In this document: positions 49,968 to 59,840 of the stretch, piece by piece
Layout of the letters: each line of letters starts with the position of its first letter
How positions within the stretch are numbered: position 1 is the stretch's first letter
Origin: Ectothiorhodosinus mongolicus
GTDB taxonomy: Bacteria; Pseudomonadota; Gammaproteobacteria; Ectothiorhodospirales; Ectothiorhodospiraceae
Length of the DNA stretch: 64,000 bases
NCBI RefSeq assembly: GCF_022406875.1
Contig: NZ_CP023018.1
Coordinates: 345,575 to 409,574, forward strand
Direction: 5' to 3'
The notes under the pieces: generated by a model
What the model was told of the DNA's origin: nothing
The model's database searches: none
What the model saw: only the letters and a program-made list of their open reading frames with translations
Program-made: the position numbers and the translations under genes

Positions 49968-51067
49968 CAGTCAAATACCTGTTGCAGCACGACATCAACC
50001 ACTTCGCGAGCATGGCGGCGCTCCTCCCAGAAGCGGCGTCGGTTGGCATCGGCTCTTTGCTGACGTTGCATCGGCGCCTGCACGCTTTCCTGCCAGTCGG
50101 CAAGTACGGCCTCTGGTGTAGATTCATCACTCAATGCCAAAGAACCCGCCAAGGCCTGCCACATCAGCGCCTGACCAGGGTGTATCAGATGCGCAGCCCA
50201 GGCAGCACTGACGACCGCTGGCAACCAGCGAGCATGATCCATATGAATGATTTGCCCTTTGGCAAAGCTGTGCCGGTCCCAGCGCTGCAAACCATGCTCA
50301 AAGCTCTGCGCCACGGTTTCATCCAATGCCCACTCTCCCCTGCCCGATAAGGACACAAACAGTACGCTGTCATCCGAAAGGGAGGATGCTTGCCACGAAC
50401 GATGAAACATCGGCCAATGCGATTGTGGCCCGTGCCACCAGAACACCGCGGTATGCGCCGGCAACATCGAGCGCAGGGTCGCTTGGGTGTGTGACTCTAC
50501 CCACAGCGTCGTGGGGTCAGCTGCTGATAACAGCTGTTGGGCTTGGCCAGATTCTTGCCAGCTTGCATGTTGTGCTGCATCGCGCGGGCAAGCTGTTGTC
50601 ACCTCGAAGCCCAAAGGCGGCGTATTGTAGGCAATCACGGGGATGCCGCCTAAAGCGGATTGGCGCAGCAGCTCAGGACCCTGCACAGTGTCGACCAAAA
50701 TCACACCCAAGGGCTTAAGTCGATCCAAGACCCGCTGCACCACAGCCGGCTGATCGCAGGGGCCATAACCCAAGCCAAACCGCCGCAGGCCCTGAACTCG
50801 AGGCGCGATCTCCCTAGCGTACTCCTGCTCAAAGGTCATCACCAATTGAATATCCAAGCGTTTCTCACGCAAGGCGCCGGTGAGTTCCGCTGCCAGCCGC
50901 ACCGAGGTCGGTGTCGCCCCGGCCTTCAGCCAGACAACACGACCTTTTTGCCCCGGTGCAGATATCCGTCCCATACGCGCTCGGGCGCGATGCGATTGCC
51001 CCTGAAGCCGATCCAAGAGGTTGGCTTTTAGCACCGGCCAGACTGCCTGGCCGTAAGCATCAGGCAT
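49964..51067 (-). CDS. degenerate WaaA (Kdo transferase N-domain)-like protein, unknown function
   Basis: A 367-residue protein between msbA and lpxK, coupled to both by overlaps (8 bases upstream, 4 downstream); the ATGCCTGA overlap with msbA fixes the start. Its residues 44-150 follow the WaaA layout: VVWLKAGATPTSVRLAAELTGAL for the hASVGEv block, YGPCDQPAVVQRVLDRLKP for the yaPyDlp...lrP block, VDTVQGPELL for the ETElWPnl block, IPVIAYNTP for the ipvvlvNaR block. The catalytic Glu of SVGE and the acidic ETE are both missing. It may be an inactive or repurposed glycosyltransferase in LPS assembly. Assignment is from motif order only. Confidence 0.6.
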   Translation of the reverse strand: MPDAYGQAVWPVLKANLLDRLQGQSHRARARMGRISAPGQKGRVVWLKAGATPTSVRLAAELTGALREKRLDIQLVMTFEQEYAREIAPRVQGLRRFGLGYGPCDQPAVVQRVLDRLKPLGVILVDTVQGPELLRQSALGGIPVIAYNTPPLGFEVTTACPRDAAQHASWQESGQAQQLLSAADPTTLWVESHTQATLRSMLPAHTAVFWWHGPQSHWPMFHRSWQASSLSDDSVLFVSLSGRGEWALDETVAQSFEHGLQRWDRHSFAKGQIIHMDHARWLPAVVSAAWAAHLIHPGQALMWQALAGSLALSDESTPEAVLADWQESVQAPMQRQQRADANRRRFWEERRHAREVVDVVLQQVFDW

Positions 51068-52829
51068 TTTCTGACTCACCAAACTGAAGTTGATGGAGGT
51101 GGGCATAGATGCCGTTATGCGCCAAAAGCTCCTGATGTCGCCCAGCCTCAGCAATCACGCCGTTTTGCATGACGACGATGCGATCCGCACCCTCAACGGT
51201 GGAGAGCCGGTGCGCAATTACCAGGGTGGTGCGATCACGCATCAGATTATTCAATGCCTTCTGAATATAGCGCTCAGATTCCGTATCCAATGCCGAAGTC
51301 GCCTCATCCAAGATCAATATGGGCGCATCCTTGAGTAAAGCGCGTGCAATCGCCAAGCGCTGACGCTGACCACCTGACAACAACACGCCGTTATCGCCCA
51401 CCTCGGTTTGCAGACCGTCTGGCAACTCGCGGATAAAGTCCATGGCATAGGCTGCCTCGGCGGCGGCGATGACATCCTGTTCCTGCACCACATCTGAATC
51501 TGCGCCATAAGCGATATTGTTGTAGATCGTGTCATTAAATAGCGTCACATGCTGGCTGACATAAGCGATCTGCCGCCGCAAATCTGCCAATCGATAATCA
51601 AGGATGTTTTCGCCATCCAAGAAAATCTCGCCATGACTGGGATCGTAGAAGCGCGGCAAAAGACTGGCCAGGGTAGTTTTACCGCTGCCAGAACGTCCTA
51701 CTAGTGCCACGCTCTCGCCCGGCTGAATGTCGAGATCGATGTTACTCAGCACTGGCTTACCGCTCGTTTCATACGCAAAACCAATACCCACAAAGCGTAA
51801 AGCGCCTTTGGCTCGGTCTAAGTGACGCTGGCCGGTATCCATTTCTGGCTGCTCATCCAAAAGCGCAAAAATGTTCTGACCTGCGGCAATGCCACGCTGC
51901 AGCGTCGCATTCACATCCACCAATCTTTTTACCGGTGTAAGCAGAAGCAGCATGGCGGTAAAAAAAGACACGAATGTCCCGACTGAAATTTCTTCAACCA
52001 CACCGGGATTAGAGGCCATCCAGACAATAACCGCCAGCGCGATTGCGACAAAGAACTGAATAATCGGCGTGTTAATCGCTTGAGTAGCAATCAGCTTCAT
52101 ATGCAAACGCCGATTGTTCTCGTTGATCGCCTCGAAACGCTCCCGCTCGCGCTGCTCCCCCCCGAAAATCTTCACTTCACGATGGCCATCCATGACCTCA
52201 CCCGTCACATGCGTGACATCCCCCATCGAGCCCTGTAGGCGACGACTGATTTTGCGAAAACGCCGGGTGATGCGATCCACCAAAAAACCAATGACGGGGG
52301 CGACAATAAATACGGTCAGGGTCAATTTCCAATTCAGGTAAAACATCCACGCCAATAGACCAATTACCGTCAAGGTGTCGCGTACCAAGATGGTAATACT
52401 ATCGGTGGCCGCTCCAGCGACCTGTTCAACATTGTAGGTAAAACGCGAAATGAGCTGTCCCGCTGAATTGCGATCATGGAAGCTGACGGGCATTTGCAAC
52501 AGATGACGAAACATAGTGCCGCGCATTTCACTGATGACTTTGCGGCCCACCCAGCTCAGGGTGTAACGCGATCCGAATTCAGCAATACCACGCACTAGAA
52601 ATAAGCCCAGTATGGCCAGGGGCATCCAGCGAATCACGTCGGGATCTCGCTCAACAAAACTGCCATCCATCAACGGCCGCATCAGCGCTGCAAACCCCAC
52701 CTCGGTCAAAGCCACCAAAAGCATCGCCAGCACGGCCAGCACCAGCAAAGGCCAATAATTCAGCGAGTGGCTCAATAGCCGCCGGTAAACCACCCAGCCG
52801 GATAGCTCAGGAGTAACCTGGTGGTTCAT
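51060..52829 (-). CDS. msbA: lipid A export ABC transporter MsbA
   Basis: Flips core-lipid A across the inner membrane. The 589-residue half-transporter has an N-terminal six-helix domain (about 20-320) and a C-terminal ATPase with Walker A GRSGSGKTT, signature LSGGQRQR and Walker B LILDEATSALD. Context with lpxK supports MsbA over a drug exporter. Start overlaps the exbD stop by 4 bases. Confidence 0.95.
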   Translation of the reverse strand: MNHQVTPELSGWVVYRRLLSHSLNYWPLLVLAVLAMLLVALTEVGFAALMRPLMDGSFVERDPDVIRWMPLAILGLFLVRGIAEFGSRYTLSWVGRKVISEMRGTMFRHLLQMPVSFHDRNSAGQLISRFTYNVEQVAGAATDSITILVRDTLTVIGLLAWMFYLNWKLTLTVFIVAPVIGFLVDRITRRFRKISRRLQGSMGDVTHVTGEVMDGHREVKIFGGEQRERERFEAINENNRRLHMKLIATQAINTPIIQFFVAIALAVIVWMASNPGVVEEISVGTFVSFFTAMLLLLTPVKRLVDVNATLQRGIAAGQNIFALLDEQPEMDTGQRHLDRAKGALRFVGIGFAYETSGKPVLSNIDLDIQPGESVALVGRSGSGKTTLASLLPRFYDPSHGEIFLDGENILDYRLADLRRQIAYVSQHVTLFNDTIYNNIAYGADSDVVQEQDVIAAAEAAYAMDFIRELPDGLQTEVGDNGVLLSGGQRQRLAIARALLKDAPILILDEATSALDTESERYIQKALNNLMRDRTTLVIAHRLSTVEGADRIVVMQNGVIAEAGRHQELLAHNGIYAHLHQLQFGESENA

Positions 52830-53245
52830 GACCCCGCTCCGGGAAGCGTCGCAATGGTGACGCGCTCTAAACCTAGCTGCGCGGCGATATCCATGACAGT
52901 GACCACAGCTTGATGCGCTGTGCGGGCATCGGCGCGGATGATCACGGGCATGCTCGCTTGCCCGGTTAATGCTTCGGTCATCGCCGTTTTCAGTGCCTCA
53001 GGAGTTTGTTGTTGTAACAACAATCCTTGCACCTGATAGCTGCCATCAGCACTCACAATCACCTCTATGCGTTCTGGAAGCGCATCTTCCAGGGGGGAGT
53101 CGGCCTTGGGCAGTTCCAATTGTAGCAATCGATCTTGATCAAAAGTCGTAGAGACCATGAAGAAAATCAGCAACAAAAACACCACATCAATGAGCGGCGT
53201 GAGATTGACACCGGGGTCTTCAGCTTGCTCAGAACGAAACCTCAT
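52826..53245 (-). CDS. exbD: ExbD/TolR-type biopolymer transport protein
   Basis: A 139-residue protein with a short cytoplasmic N-terminus, one membrane helix (about 16-36, LTPLIDVVFLLLIFFMVSTTF) that contains the essential membrane aspartate (D20), and a periplasmic domain. Works with ExbB as a proton-driven motor. Overlaps exbB and msbA by 4 bases each. Confidence 0.95.
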   Translation of the reverse strand: MRFRSEQAEDPGVNLTPLIDVVFLLLIFFMVSTTFDQDRLLQLELPKADSPLEDALPERIEVIVSADGSYQVQGLLLQQQTPEALKTAMTEALTGQASMPVIIRADARTAHQAVVTVMDIAAQLGLERVTIATLPGAGS

Positions 53246-53877
53246 GAGTCGCCCGACACCTCTGGATCTTCGAGGCGCTCGCCCTTAATGACTTCGATGA
53301 GCATAATCGCCTGCTGTTCCATTTCCAGAACCAGTTCATCCACCCGGCCGCGGAAGTAGCGATGAAAGATCAACGTCGGAATCGCTACGGACAAGCCGGC
53401 AGCCGTGGTAATCAGTGCGACAGAAATACCGCCAGCTAACTCTCCCGGGCTACCCACACCCACACTGGTGATGACGGCAAACACCTCGATCATGCCAACC
53501 ACCGTTCCCAAGAGGCCAAGCAAAGGGGTGATCGCCGCGATCGTGCCCAATGTATTGAGAAAGCGTTCCAAGCGATGCGCCACTTGACGCCCCACTTCTT
53601 CGATGGACTCTTTCATCACCTCACGGGAACTGCGCCGGTTAACCAGACCTGCAGCGAGAATACGCCCCAAAGGCGAGCCCTGACGTAGGGAGCTCAAATA
53701 CTGCTCATCAAGACGATCCTGCTGGACCCGCTCCAGACTCGCAGCGACCAGCCCTGGGGGGACGACTTCGGTGCGCCGCAAAGTCCAAAATCGTTCGATG
53801 ACAATGGCCAAGGCAATCACAGAACAGGCCATAATGGGCAGCATCAAAATGCCACCTGCTTGCATCAATTCAAACAC
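53242..53877 (-). CDS. exbB: ExbB/TolQ/MotA-type proton channel protein
   Basis: A 211-residue inner-membrane protein with three helices (about 10-30, 113-138, 152-176) and the family block GSPGELAGGISVALITTAAGLSVAIPTL. It pairs with ExbD to energise an outer-membrane process. TonB is not in the window, and the pair is fixed in an LPS-export operon, so its partner is uncertain. Confidence 0.95.
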   Translation of the reverse strand: MFELMQAGGILMLPIMACSVIALAIVIERFWTLRRTEVVPPGLVAASLERVQQDRLDEQYLSSLRQGSPLGRILAAGLVNRRSSREVMKESIEEVGRQVAHRLERFLNTLGTIAAITPLLGLLGTVVGMIEVFAVITSVGVGSPGELAGGISVALITTAAGLSVAIPTLIFHRYFRGRVDELVLEMEQQAIMLIEVIKGERLEDPEVSGDS

Positions 53878-53929
53878 GCGCTACCTACTTGGCTGCTGAT
53901 ATTTAAGGCTTTCGCATCATACTCCAGGC

Positions 53930-56221
53930 TCAGGGTGCCCGCCAATCAATGGGACTGGTGCGCGTCCATTGACGTCGCGATTGATGTCTAAAGCCTCCTT
54001 GGATAAGCACGCCCTGCTCGGCATCAAATTCAATTTCGATCGCCCCCATCGCTGCGGTATCCAACAGGGGGATGTGTGCGCTACGCAAGCGCTGGCGAAT
54101 CTCAGGATGGGGATGCCGATGGCTGTTTTCAAATCCTCGGCTGACCAACGCCACCTGCGGCGATACTGCCTCTAGAAACGACGGGCGCAAAGTGCCTCGG
54201 GCACCATGGTGTGGCAAAAGCAGCACATCAGCGGATAATTGATCGCGAGCGTGGCGCAGCAATACCACTTCGCCCAAATCTTCGACATCACCGGCCAGTA
54301 ACAAACTACCGCCCTGCCCCTGAACATGCAGCACACAAGAAGAACGATTGTCATCTCCCCAAAAAGGCGGCGGATGCAACACCTGAAAATGCACGCCATC
54401 CCAAAACCATTGCTGACCTTTCTCGCACCAGTCTTTAGCGCTGAGCGTAAAACGCTCGGGATTTCGCGATAACACTGTGTGTATCGGCCACTGACGGATG
54501 ATGGCGGCAGCACCACCGATATGATCATTATCACCGTGACTGATCATTAAGACATCAATACTGGGTGCGCGGCTTTGACGAAGATAGGGCAGTACCGCCG
54601 CATCCCCCATATTAAAGCGTGGGCTGAGTTGCGCTCCGGTGTCATACACCAGTAGATGATGGCGCGTGCGCACCACCGCGGCCAATCCTTGGCCGACATC
54701 CAGCAGGCGCAAATGAAATGATCCCTCTTCTAAACGAGATTGCCCAGCGGTAAACAAGGGTATTAACAGTATCAAGCCCAGCCAGCGTCCCGGTAGGCCA
54801 GCGGGCGCCATCCACCAGATCAAACCCAACAAAGCGGGCCACAGAGTCCACAGGGGCGGACCCATCTGCCAGTAGGCACCCGGCAAGTCAGCAAACCATT
54901 GCAGCACCGGCCATAGAATGGCGGTTAGCCCATGAGCCAGCCACCACAAAAATCCCGCTATATCAGGAGCAATAGGCAGGAGAGCCGCCCCCATCAGAGT
55001 CAGCGGCACCACCAAGAAACTCACCCAGGGCACGGCGATGAGGTTGGCCAATGGCGAGATGATCGATCCATGTTGAAACATCACCCAGGTAATGGGCAGC
55101 AGGCCGACGCCAGCCACCCATTGCACGCGCCAGATCGAGACCCATTTGGGCGGCAGACTCAAACGCCCCGCCAAACTATAAATAATGACGATAACCGCGG
55201 CGAAGGACAGCCAAAAACCGGCGTCCAATGGTGCGCGAGGATCGATCAGCAAGACCAAAAATAGGGCCAGACCAATGGTGCGTGTAGGCCTGACCGCACG
55301 TTGTAGCCAAAGCGCGCCTAAAGCCACACTGAGCATGGCCAAAGCCCGTTGCGTGGGAATGGAAAATCCCGCTAAGGCGGCATAAGCGCAGGCCGCACAC
55401 CAAGCGCCCATCACCGCTGCGCGCTGTGCCGGCAACCGCAAAACCAATGGCGGAATCCACTGCCAGATGTAACGAATCAAGGCAAAAACCAAGCCCGCCA
55501 CCAGCCCGACATGCAAACCCGAGATCGCCATCAAATGGTTGGTTCCGGTGTGCAGTAACGCATCCCATTGCGTGCGCGTGATACCGCCCCTATCGCCAAT
55601 GGCTAAAGCTCTTAGAACCCCGGTATGAGCGCCTTCGGGTAGTCTTTGTTCTATGGCTTTGGAGATTTTTGCGCGCTGGCGATCCAATGCCCGCAGCGGC
55701 TGAGTGCTCTGCCCCAAGTAACGCGCTGTTTGTGGATCTCGAACACTGGCCGTCGCCGCATAACCCCGCAAAAACAGCCAACGCTCATAGTCAAACCCCC
55801 CGGGATTACGCAGGCCATTGGGCGACCGCAAACGCAAGTTTAACTCCCAGCGATCACCCGGCATCAAATCCACCGACGGTTGATGCCAGGAAACGCGCAC
55901 CCGTTTTACGGGACCGTCATCCAAGGCAAAAGAAAAACGCAGGCTTTGGCCAGCGCGCTCCGGAAGATTGTCGATGGTGCCGCTTAGCCGCAGTTCTGTG
56001 CCCGATTGCTCTGGGGGCAAAACCGCTCCCGAGACGAGATAGGCATGGAATAGCGCCCACAGGAAACCAGCGATGATAATGGCGGTCAAACGCGCCAAAG
56101 TGGAACCCGTCAGTAAGCTGGGCAGTAAAAAAGCCGCAGCTAGAAAAAAAACAGAGGGACGATCACCGAGACTTTGGAAAATCAAAATGCCAAAAAGAAA
56201 GCACAGCGCCACCCAATGCAT
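53930..56221 (-). CDS. comEC: DNA internalization / competence protein ComEC (Rec2)
   Basis: Predicted inner-membrane channel for uptake of single-stranded DNA. The 763-residue protein has an N-terminal DUF4131 region, a competence membrane domain with GGITRTQWDALLHTGTNHLM, AISGLHVGLVAGL, and a C-terminal MBL-fold domain with ISHGDNDHIGGA and LLPHHGARGTL. It is the first gene of the minus-strand envelope operon, 52 bases ahead of exbB. Confidence 0.96.
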   Translation of the reverse strand: MHWVALCFLFGILIFQSLGDRPSVFFLAAAFLLPSLLTGSTLARLTAIIIAGFLWALFHAYLVSGAVLPPEQSGTELRLSGTIDNLPERAGQSLRFSFALDDGPVKRVRVSWHQPSVDLMPGDRWELNLRLRSPNGLRNPGGFDYERWLFLRGYAATASVRDPQTARYLGQSTQPLRALDRQRAKISKAIEQRLPEGAHTGVLRALAIGDRGGITRTQWDALLHTGTNHLMAISGLHVGLVAGLVFALIRYIWQWIPPLVLRLPAQRAAVMGAWCAACAYAALAGFSIPTQRALAMLSVALGALWLQRAVRPTRTIGLALFLVLLIDPRAPLDAGFWLSFAAVIVIIYSLAGRLSLPPKWVSIWRVQWVAGVGLLPITWVMFQHGSIISPLANLIAVPWVSFLVVPLTLMGAALLPIAPDIAGFLWWLAHGLTAILWPVLQWFADLPGAYWQMGPPLWTLWPALLGLIWWMAPAGLPGRWLGLILLIPLFTAGQSRLEEGSFHLRLLDVGQGLAAVVRTRHHLLVYDTGAQLSPRFNMGDAAVLPYLRQSRAPSIDVLMISHGDNDHIGGAAAIIRQWPIHTVLSRNPERFTLSAKDWCEKGQQWFWDGVHFQVLHPPPFWGDDNRSSCVLHVQGQGGSLLLAGDVEDLGEVVLLRHARDQLSADVLLLPHHGARGTLRPSFLEAVSPQVALVSRGFENSHRHPHPEIRQRLRSAHIPLLDTAAMGAIEIEFDAEQGVLIQGGFRHQSRRQWTRTSPIDWRAP

Positions 56222-56297
56222 CTTCCACTCCCTGTAGAAGCGTTCATAATGAGCGCTTCATGATTCACTGGTGCGTTCCCGCCTACTTTAATTGCCC

Positions 56298-56837
56298 ATG
56301 GCACGCAGGCTGATCAAACGTTTGTTTCCCAACTATCACGCGGTGCGTGACTATGAATCTTTGCGCCTATTTGGCGCGGTTCTCCATGACCCCAATCTGT
56401 GGCATTTAAACCGCCGCTCGGTGGCGGGCGCTTTCGCGGTGGGTTTGTTCATCGCATTTTTACCCATCCCGGCACAAATGATCGCCGCCGCCGCCATCGC
56501 TATTATGGTGCGCGTCAATCTTCCCATTTCAGCCTTACTAGTTTGGGTCACCAACCCCCTGACCATGGCGCCTATTTATCTGACGGCCTATACCGTTGGT
56601 CGGATCATTTTGGATGAACCCAAACGCGGGTTTTCTTTTGAGCTGAGCATTGCTTGGTTTACTGGCGAGTTATTGACCATTTGGAAGCCGCTACTGTTGG
56701 GCAGTTTGATCCTGTCCTTGGTGGCCAGTCTCTTCGGGTACCTGCTGATTCGTCTGTTATGGCGACTACATATCCTGCGCCGCATTCAGGAAAAGCGTCA
56801 GCGTTTTAAGGAAAAACGGCTTAGCCGTCGAGGCTGA
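56298..56837 (+). CDS. DUF2062 membrane protein
   Basis: A 179-residue protein with three to four hydrophobic segments and the conserved block PIPAQMIAAAAIAIMVRVNLP...LVWVTNPLTM. Function unknown; it is usually found between comEC and the lol genes, as here. ATG at 56298 is preferred over a TTG 6 bases upstream. The C-terminus is strongly basic (KRQRFKEKRLSRRG). Confidence 0.92.
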   Translation: MARRLIKRLFPNYHAVRDYESLRLFGAVLHDPNLWHLNRRSVAGAFAVGLFIAFLPIPAQMIAAAAIAIMVRVNLPISALLVWVTNPLTMAPIYLTAYTVGRIILDEPKRGFSFELSIAWFTGELLTIWKPLLLGSLILSLVASLFGYLLIRLLWRLHILRRIQEKRQRFKEKRLSRRG

Positions 56838-56856
56838 GCTGTGATTTAATCAGCTT

Positions 56857-58104
56857 ATGTTTCGCCCTACGGCCCTTTTCATCGGCTTGCGCTATACCCG
56901 CGCCAAACGCCGCAATCATTTCATCTCCTTCATCTCCCTGATTTCTATGTTGGGGATTGCTTTGGGCGTGACCGCTCTCATTACCGTGTTATCGGTGATG
57001 AATGGTTTTGAGCGCGAATTACGTGAACGGATTTTGGGCATGACCTCACATGCCACCATCAGCGCCTTCGGCGGTGGCTTGGAGAATTGGCCTGCGGTGC
57101 GTGATCAGGCTAAAGACGCGCCACGCGTGCTGGCCATCGCTCCATTCGTCGAAGGCGAGGGCATGTTTATTCAAGGCCGCCAGGTCAGTGGTGCTCTGGT
57201 GCGCGGCGTTGATCCTGATCTTGAGCAGCAGGTTGCTCAGGTTCACGAACATATGCTGTTTGGCAGTCTAGATGCCCTACAGCCGCGCAGTTTTGGCGTG
57301 GTCTTAGGTCGTGAACTGGCGGTGGCCCTAGGGGTAACCATGGGCGATACCGTCAATTTCATTACGCCTCAAGCTACGGTCACGCCCATTGGCGTCATGC
57401 CGCGCATGCGGCGCCTCACCGTGGTCGGCATTTTTGAGGTCGGCATGTTTGAATATGACCGCAGCACAGCCTTTGTGAATCTGCAGGATGCGCAGCTGCT
57501 TTACCAACTCGAGGACCGGGTCACCGGCCTGCGCTTAAAACTGGATGACATGATGCAGGCGCCGTTGATCGCCCGCCAGATTGCGGCGCAGCTGGATGGA
57601 CGCTTTTGGGTCAACGACTGGACCCGCCAGCATGCCAACTTCTTCCGTGCGGTGCAGATGGAAAAAACCGTGATGTTTATTATTTTGTCCCTGATTGTTG
57701 CCGTGGCGGCTTTTAATATCGTCTCGACGCTGGTGATGGTGGTGATTGATAAGCAAGCTGATATCGCTATTTTACGCACCTTAGGCTTACCCCCCTTGGC
57801 GGTCATGGCTGTGTTTATGGTTCAAGGAACACTCATCGGCTTGGTGGGTACCTTTTTGGGCGTTATCGGCGGTGTGAGTTTGGCATTGAATGTCGAGACC
57901 ATCGTGCCGGCGATTGAATCTTTGCTGGGGCTACAATTTTTGGCGGCGGATGTTTACTACATCTCAGATCTGCCCTCGGACCTCAAAACCAGTGATGTCG
58001 TACGTGTTGGCTCGCTGGCGTTCTTGTTAACGGTGGTGGCCACCCTCTACCCCGCTTGGCGTGCCAGCCGCACCCAGCCGGCCGAGGCCTTGCGTTATGA
58101 ATAA
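56857..58104 (+). CDS. lolC: lipoprotein-releasing ABC transporter permease (LolC/LolE family)
   Basis: Extracts outer-membrane lipoproteins from the inner membrane for LolA. The 415-residue protein has a first helix near residue 25-50 ([21 protein letters not shown]), a large periplasmic domain (about 50-270) and three C-terminal helices within an FtsX-type block. Only one such permease is present before lolD, where Pseudomonas has two flanking lolD; it could form a homodimer, as LolF does, unless a second copy lies elsewhere. Confidence 0.94.
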   Translation: MFRPTALFIGLRYTRAKRRNHFISFISLISMLGIALGVTALITVLSVMNGFERELRERILGMTSHATISAFGGGLENWPAVRDQAKDAPRVLAIAPFVEGEGMFIQGRQVSGALVRGVDPDLEQQVAQVHEHMLFGSLDALQPRSFGVVLGRELAVALGVTMGDTVNFITPQATVTPIGVMPRMRRLTVVGIFEVGMFEYDRSTAFVNLQDAQLLYQLEDRVTGLRLKLDDMMQAPLIARQIAAQLDGRFWVNDWTRQHANFFRAVQMEKTVMFIILSLIVAVAAFNIVSTLVMVVIDKQADIAILRTLGLPPLAVMAVFMVQGTLIGLVGTFLGVIGGVSLALNVETIVPAIESLLGLQFLAADVYYISDLPSDLKTSDVVRVGSLAFLLTVVATLYPAWRASRTQPAEALRYE

Positions 58105-58804
58105 GTCCAGCGGCACTGACATGATTATTCAATGTCGTGATCTTGAGCGGCAGTTCGACGAGGGGCGACTCAAAGTCAGCGTTCTCAGTGGGGTGAACCT
58201 TAGCGTGCACGCCGGAGAAACTTTGGCCATTGTGGGCACTTCTGGCAGCGGCAAAAGCACTTTACTGCAATTACTGGGAGGCCTGGATATCCCCACTCGC
58301 GGCGAGGTCTGGGTGTGCGGGCAATCGATGGCCAAGCTCTCGGATGCTGCACGTGGCCGGCTGCGCAATCAGCATTTGGGCTTTGTTTATCAGTTCCATC
58401 ATTTACTGCCCGAGTTCACCGCTTTGGAAAATGTCGCCATGCCGCTTTTGATCCGTGGCACCTCGCCACAACAAGCCAGCACCGCTGCCACCGAGCTACT
58501 GAGCGCCGTGGGTTTGGGCGAACGCTTGGACCATAAACCCGGTGAATTATCCGGTGGTGAGCGTCAAAGAGCCGCGATTGCACGAGCGCTGATCACACGC
58601 CCTAGCGCGGTATTGGCCGATGAACCCACAGGCAATCTCGATCAAACCCGCGCTCAAGAGGTGTTGAATCTCATGTTGGATCTCAATCAACAACGCGGCA
58701 CGGCACTGATTATCGTCACACACGATCTGCGCCTGGCAGCGCGTATGGATCGGATACTGACCCTCGAGCAAGGGATCTTGCAGGAAAAGGCTTTGGCCTC
58801 ATGA
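58097..58804 (+). CDS. lolD: lipoprotein-releasing ABC transporter ATP-binding protein
   Basis: The ATPase of the Lol exporter. The 235-residue protein has Walker [20 protein letters not shown], signature [15 protein letters not shown] and Walker [15 protein letters not shown] 58097 overlaps the permease stop by 8 bases; a second ATG 24 bases later is possible. The next gene overlaps its stop (ATGA). Confidence 0.95.
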   Translation: MNKSSGTDMIIQCRDLERQFDEGRLKVSVLSGVNLSVHAGETLAIVGTSGSGKSTLLQLLGGLDIPTRGEVWVCGQSMAKLSDAARGRLRNQHLGFVYQFHHLLPEFTALENVAMPLLIRGTSPQQASTAATELLSAVGLGERLDHKPGELSGGERQRAAIARALITRPSAVLADEPTGNLDQTRAQEVLNLMLDLNQQRGTALIIVTHDLRLAARMDRILTLEQGILQEKALAS

Positions 58805-59826
58805 ACACCCGTTTTTTCCCTGCAGAATGGGCGCCGCAAGAGGCGGTCATGCTAACTTGGCCGCACAGCGGCAACGACTGGTCAGCGCAGCTGGGTGAAG
58901 TCGAGCCCGTGTTTGTGGCGATCGCCACGGAAGTGTTGAAGCGTCAAGGGTTGCTGGTGACCTGCCGGGATGCAACACATGCCCAGCACATCCGCGCTCT
59001 GCTGCAGACTGTTGGTGCCAACGTAAGCCAACTGCGCCTGGGTCTAGCCGATTCCAATGATGTCTGGGCCAGAGACCATGGTCCGATTAGTGTGGTCGGC
59101 AACGGCCAGCCGACTTTGTTGGATTTTCAATTCAATGGCTGGGGCAATAAATATCGTCATGATCGAGATAATCGGATCACTGAGCAGCTGCATGCTCAGG
59201 GATTGCTTGCTCCCCGTGAGCGCATTTCCGTGCCGCTGGTGCTGGAGGGCGGCGGTATTGAAACCGACGGGCAAGGCACATTATTAACCACGCGCTCGTG
59301 TCTATTAGCCCGTAGCCGCAATCCCGATCTGAGTCAGGCGCAACTCGAAGCGCAGCTGGCTGAAACCTTGGGAATCGATCGCCTGTTGTGGTTAAGCCAT
59401 GGGCATTTGGCAGGGGATGACACCGATGGCCACATCGACACACTGGCGCGTTTTTGCGATCCACAAACGATTGCCTACGTGCACTGTGATGATCCCAGCG
59501 ATGCCCATTATCCCGAGCTGTTGGCGATGCAGGCCGAACTAGGGAGCTTTTGTCAAAAAAACGGCCAGCCCTATCATTTAATCCCACTGCCGTTGCCTCA
59601 GCCCCAACATGACGCCAGCGGCAAACGCTTGCCGGCAACCCATGCCAATTTTTTGATTATCAATGACGCGGTGTTAGTCCCAACCTATGCCGATGCGGCC
59701 GATGCCATTGCCCTAGATCGCTTGGCAGAAGCATTCCCAAACCGTGAAATTGTGGGCATCGACTGCCGTGCTTTGATTCAGCAATATGGCAGCCTGCATT
59801 GCGTTACCATGCAAATACCCCTTTAA
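58801..59826 (+). CDS. agmatine deiminase family protein
   Basis: A 341-residue guanidine-modifying enzyme, probably converting agmatine to N-carbamoylputrescine. Family motifs: [52 protein letters not shown] and the C-terminal nucleophile Cys334 in LHCVTMQ. No N-carbamoylputrescine amidohydrolase (aguB) is adjacent, so the pathway is incomplete here. The 4-base overlap with lolD is unexpected for such an enzyme. Confidence 0.9.
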   Translation: MNTRFFPAEWAPQEAVMLTWPHSGNDWSAQLGEVEPVFVAIATEVLKRQGLLVTCRDATHAQHIRALLQTVGANVSQLRLGLADSNDVWARDHGPISVVGNGQPTLLDFQFNGWGNKYRHDRDNRITEQLHAQGLLAPRERISVPLVLEGGGIETDGQGTLLTTRSCLLARSRNPDLSQAQLEAQLAETLGIDRLLWLSHGHLAGDDTDGHIDTLARFCDPQTIAYVHCDDPSDAHYPELLAMQAELGSFCQKNGQPYHLIPLPLPQPQHDASGKRLPATHANFLIINDAVLVPTYADAADAIALDRLAEAFPNREIVGIDCRALIQQYGSLHCVTMQIPL

Positions 59827-59840
59827 GCTCAGAGATTATC

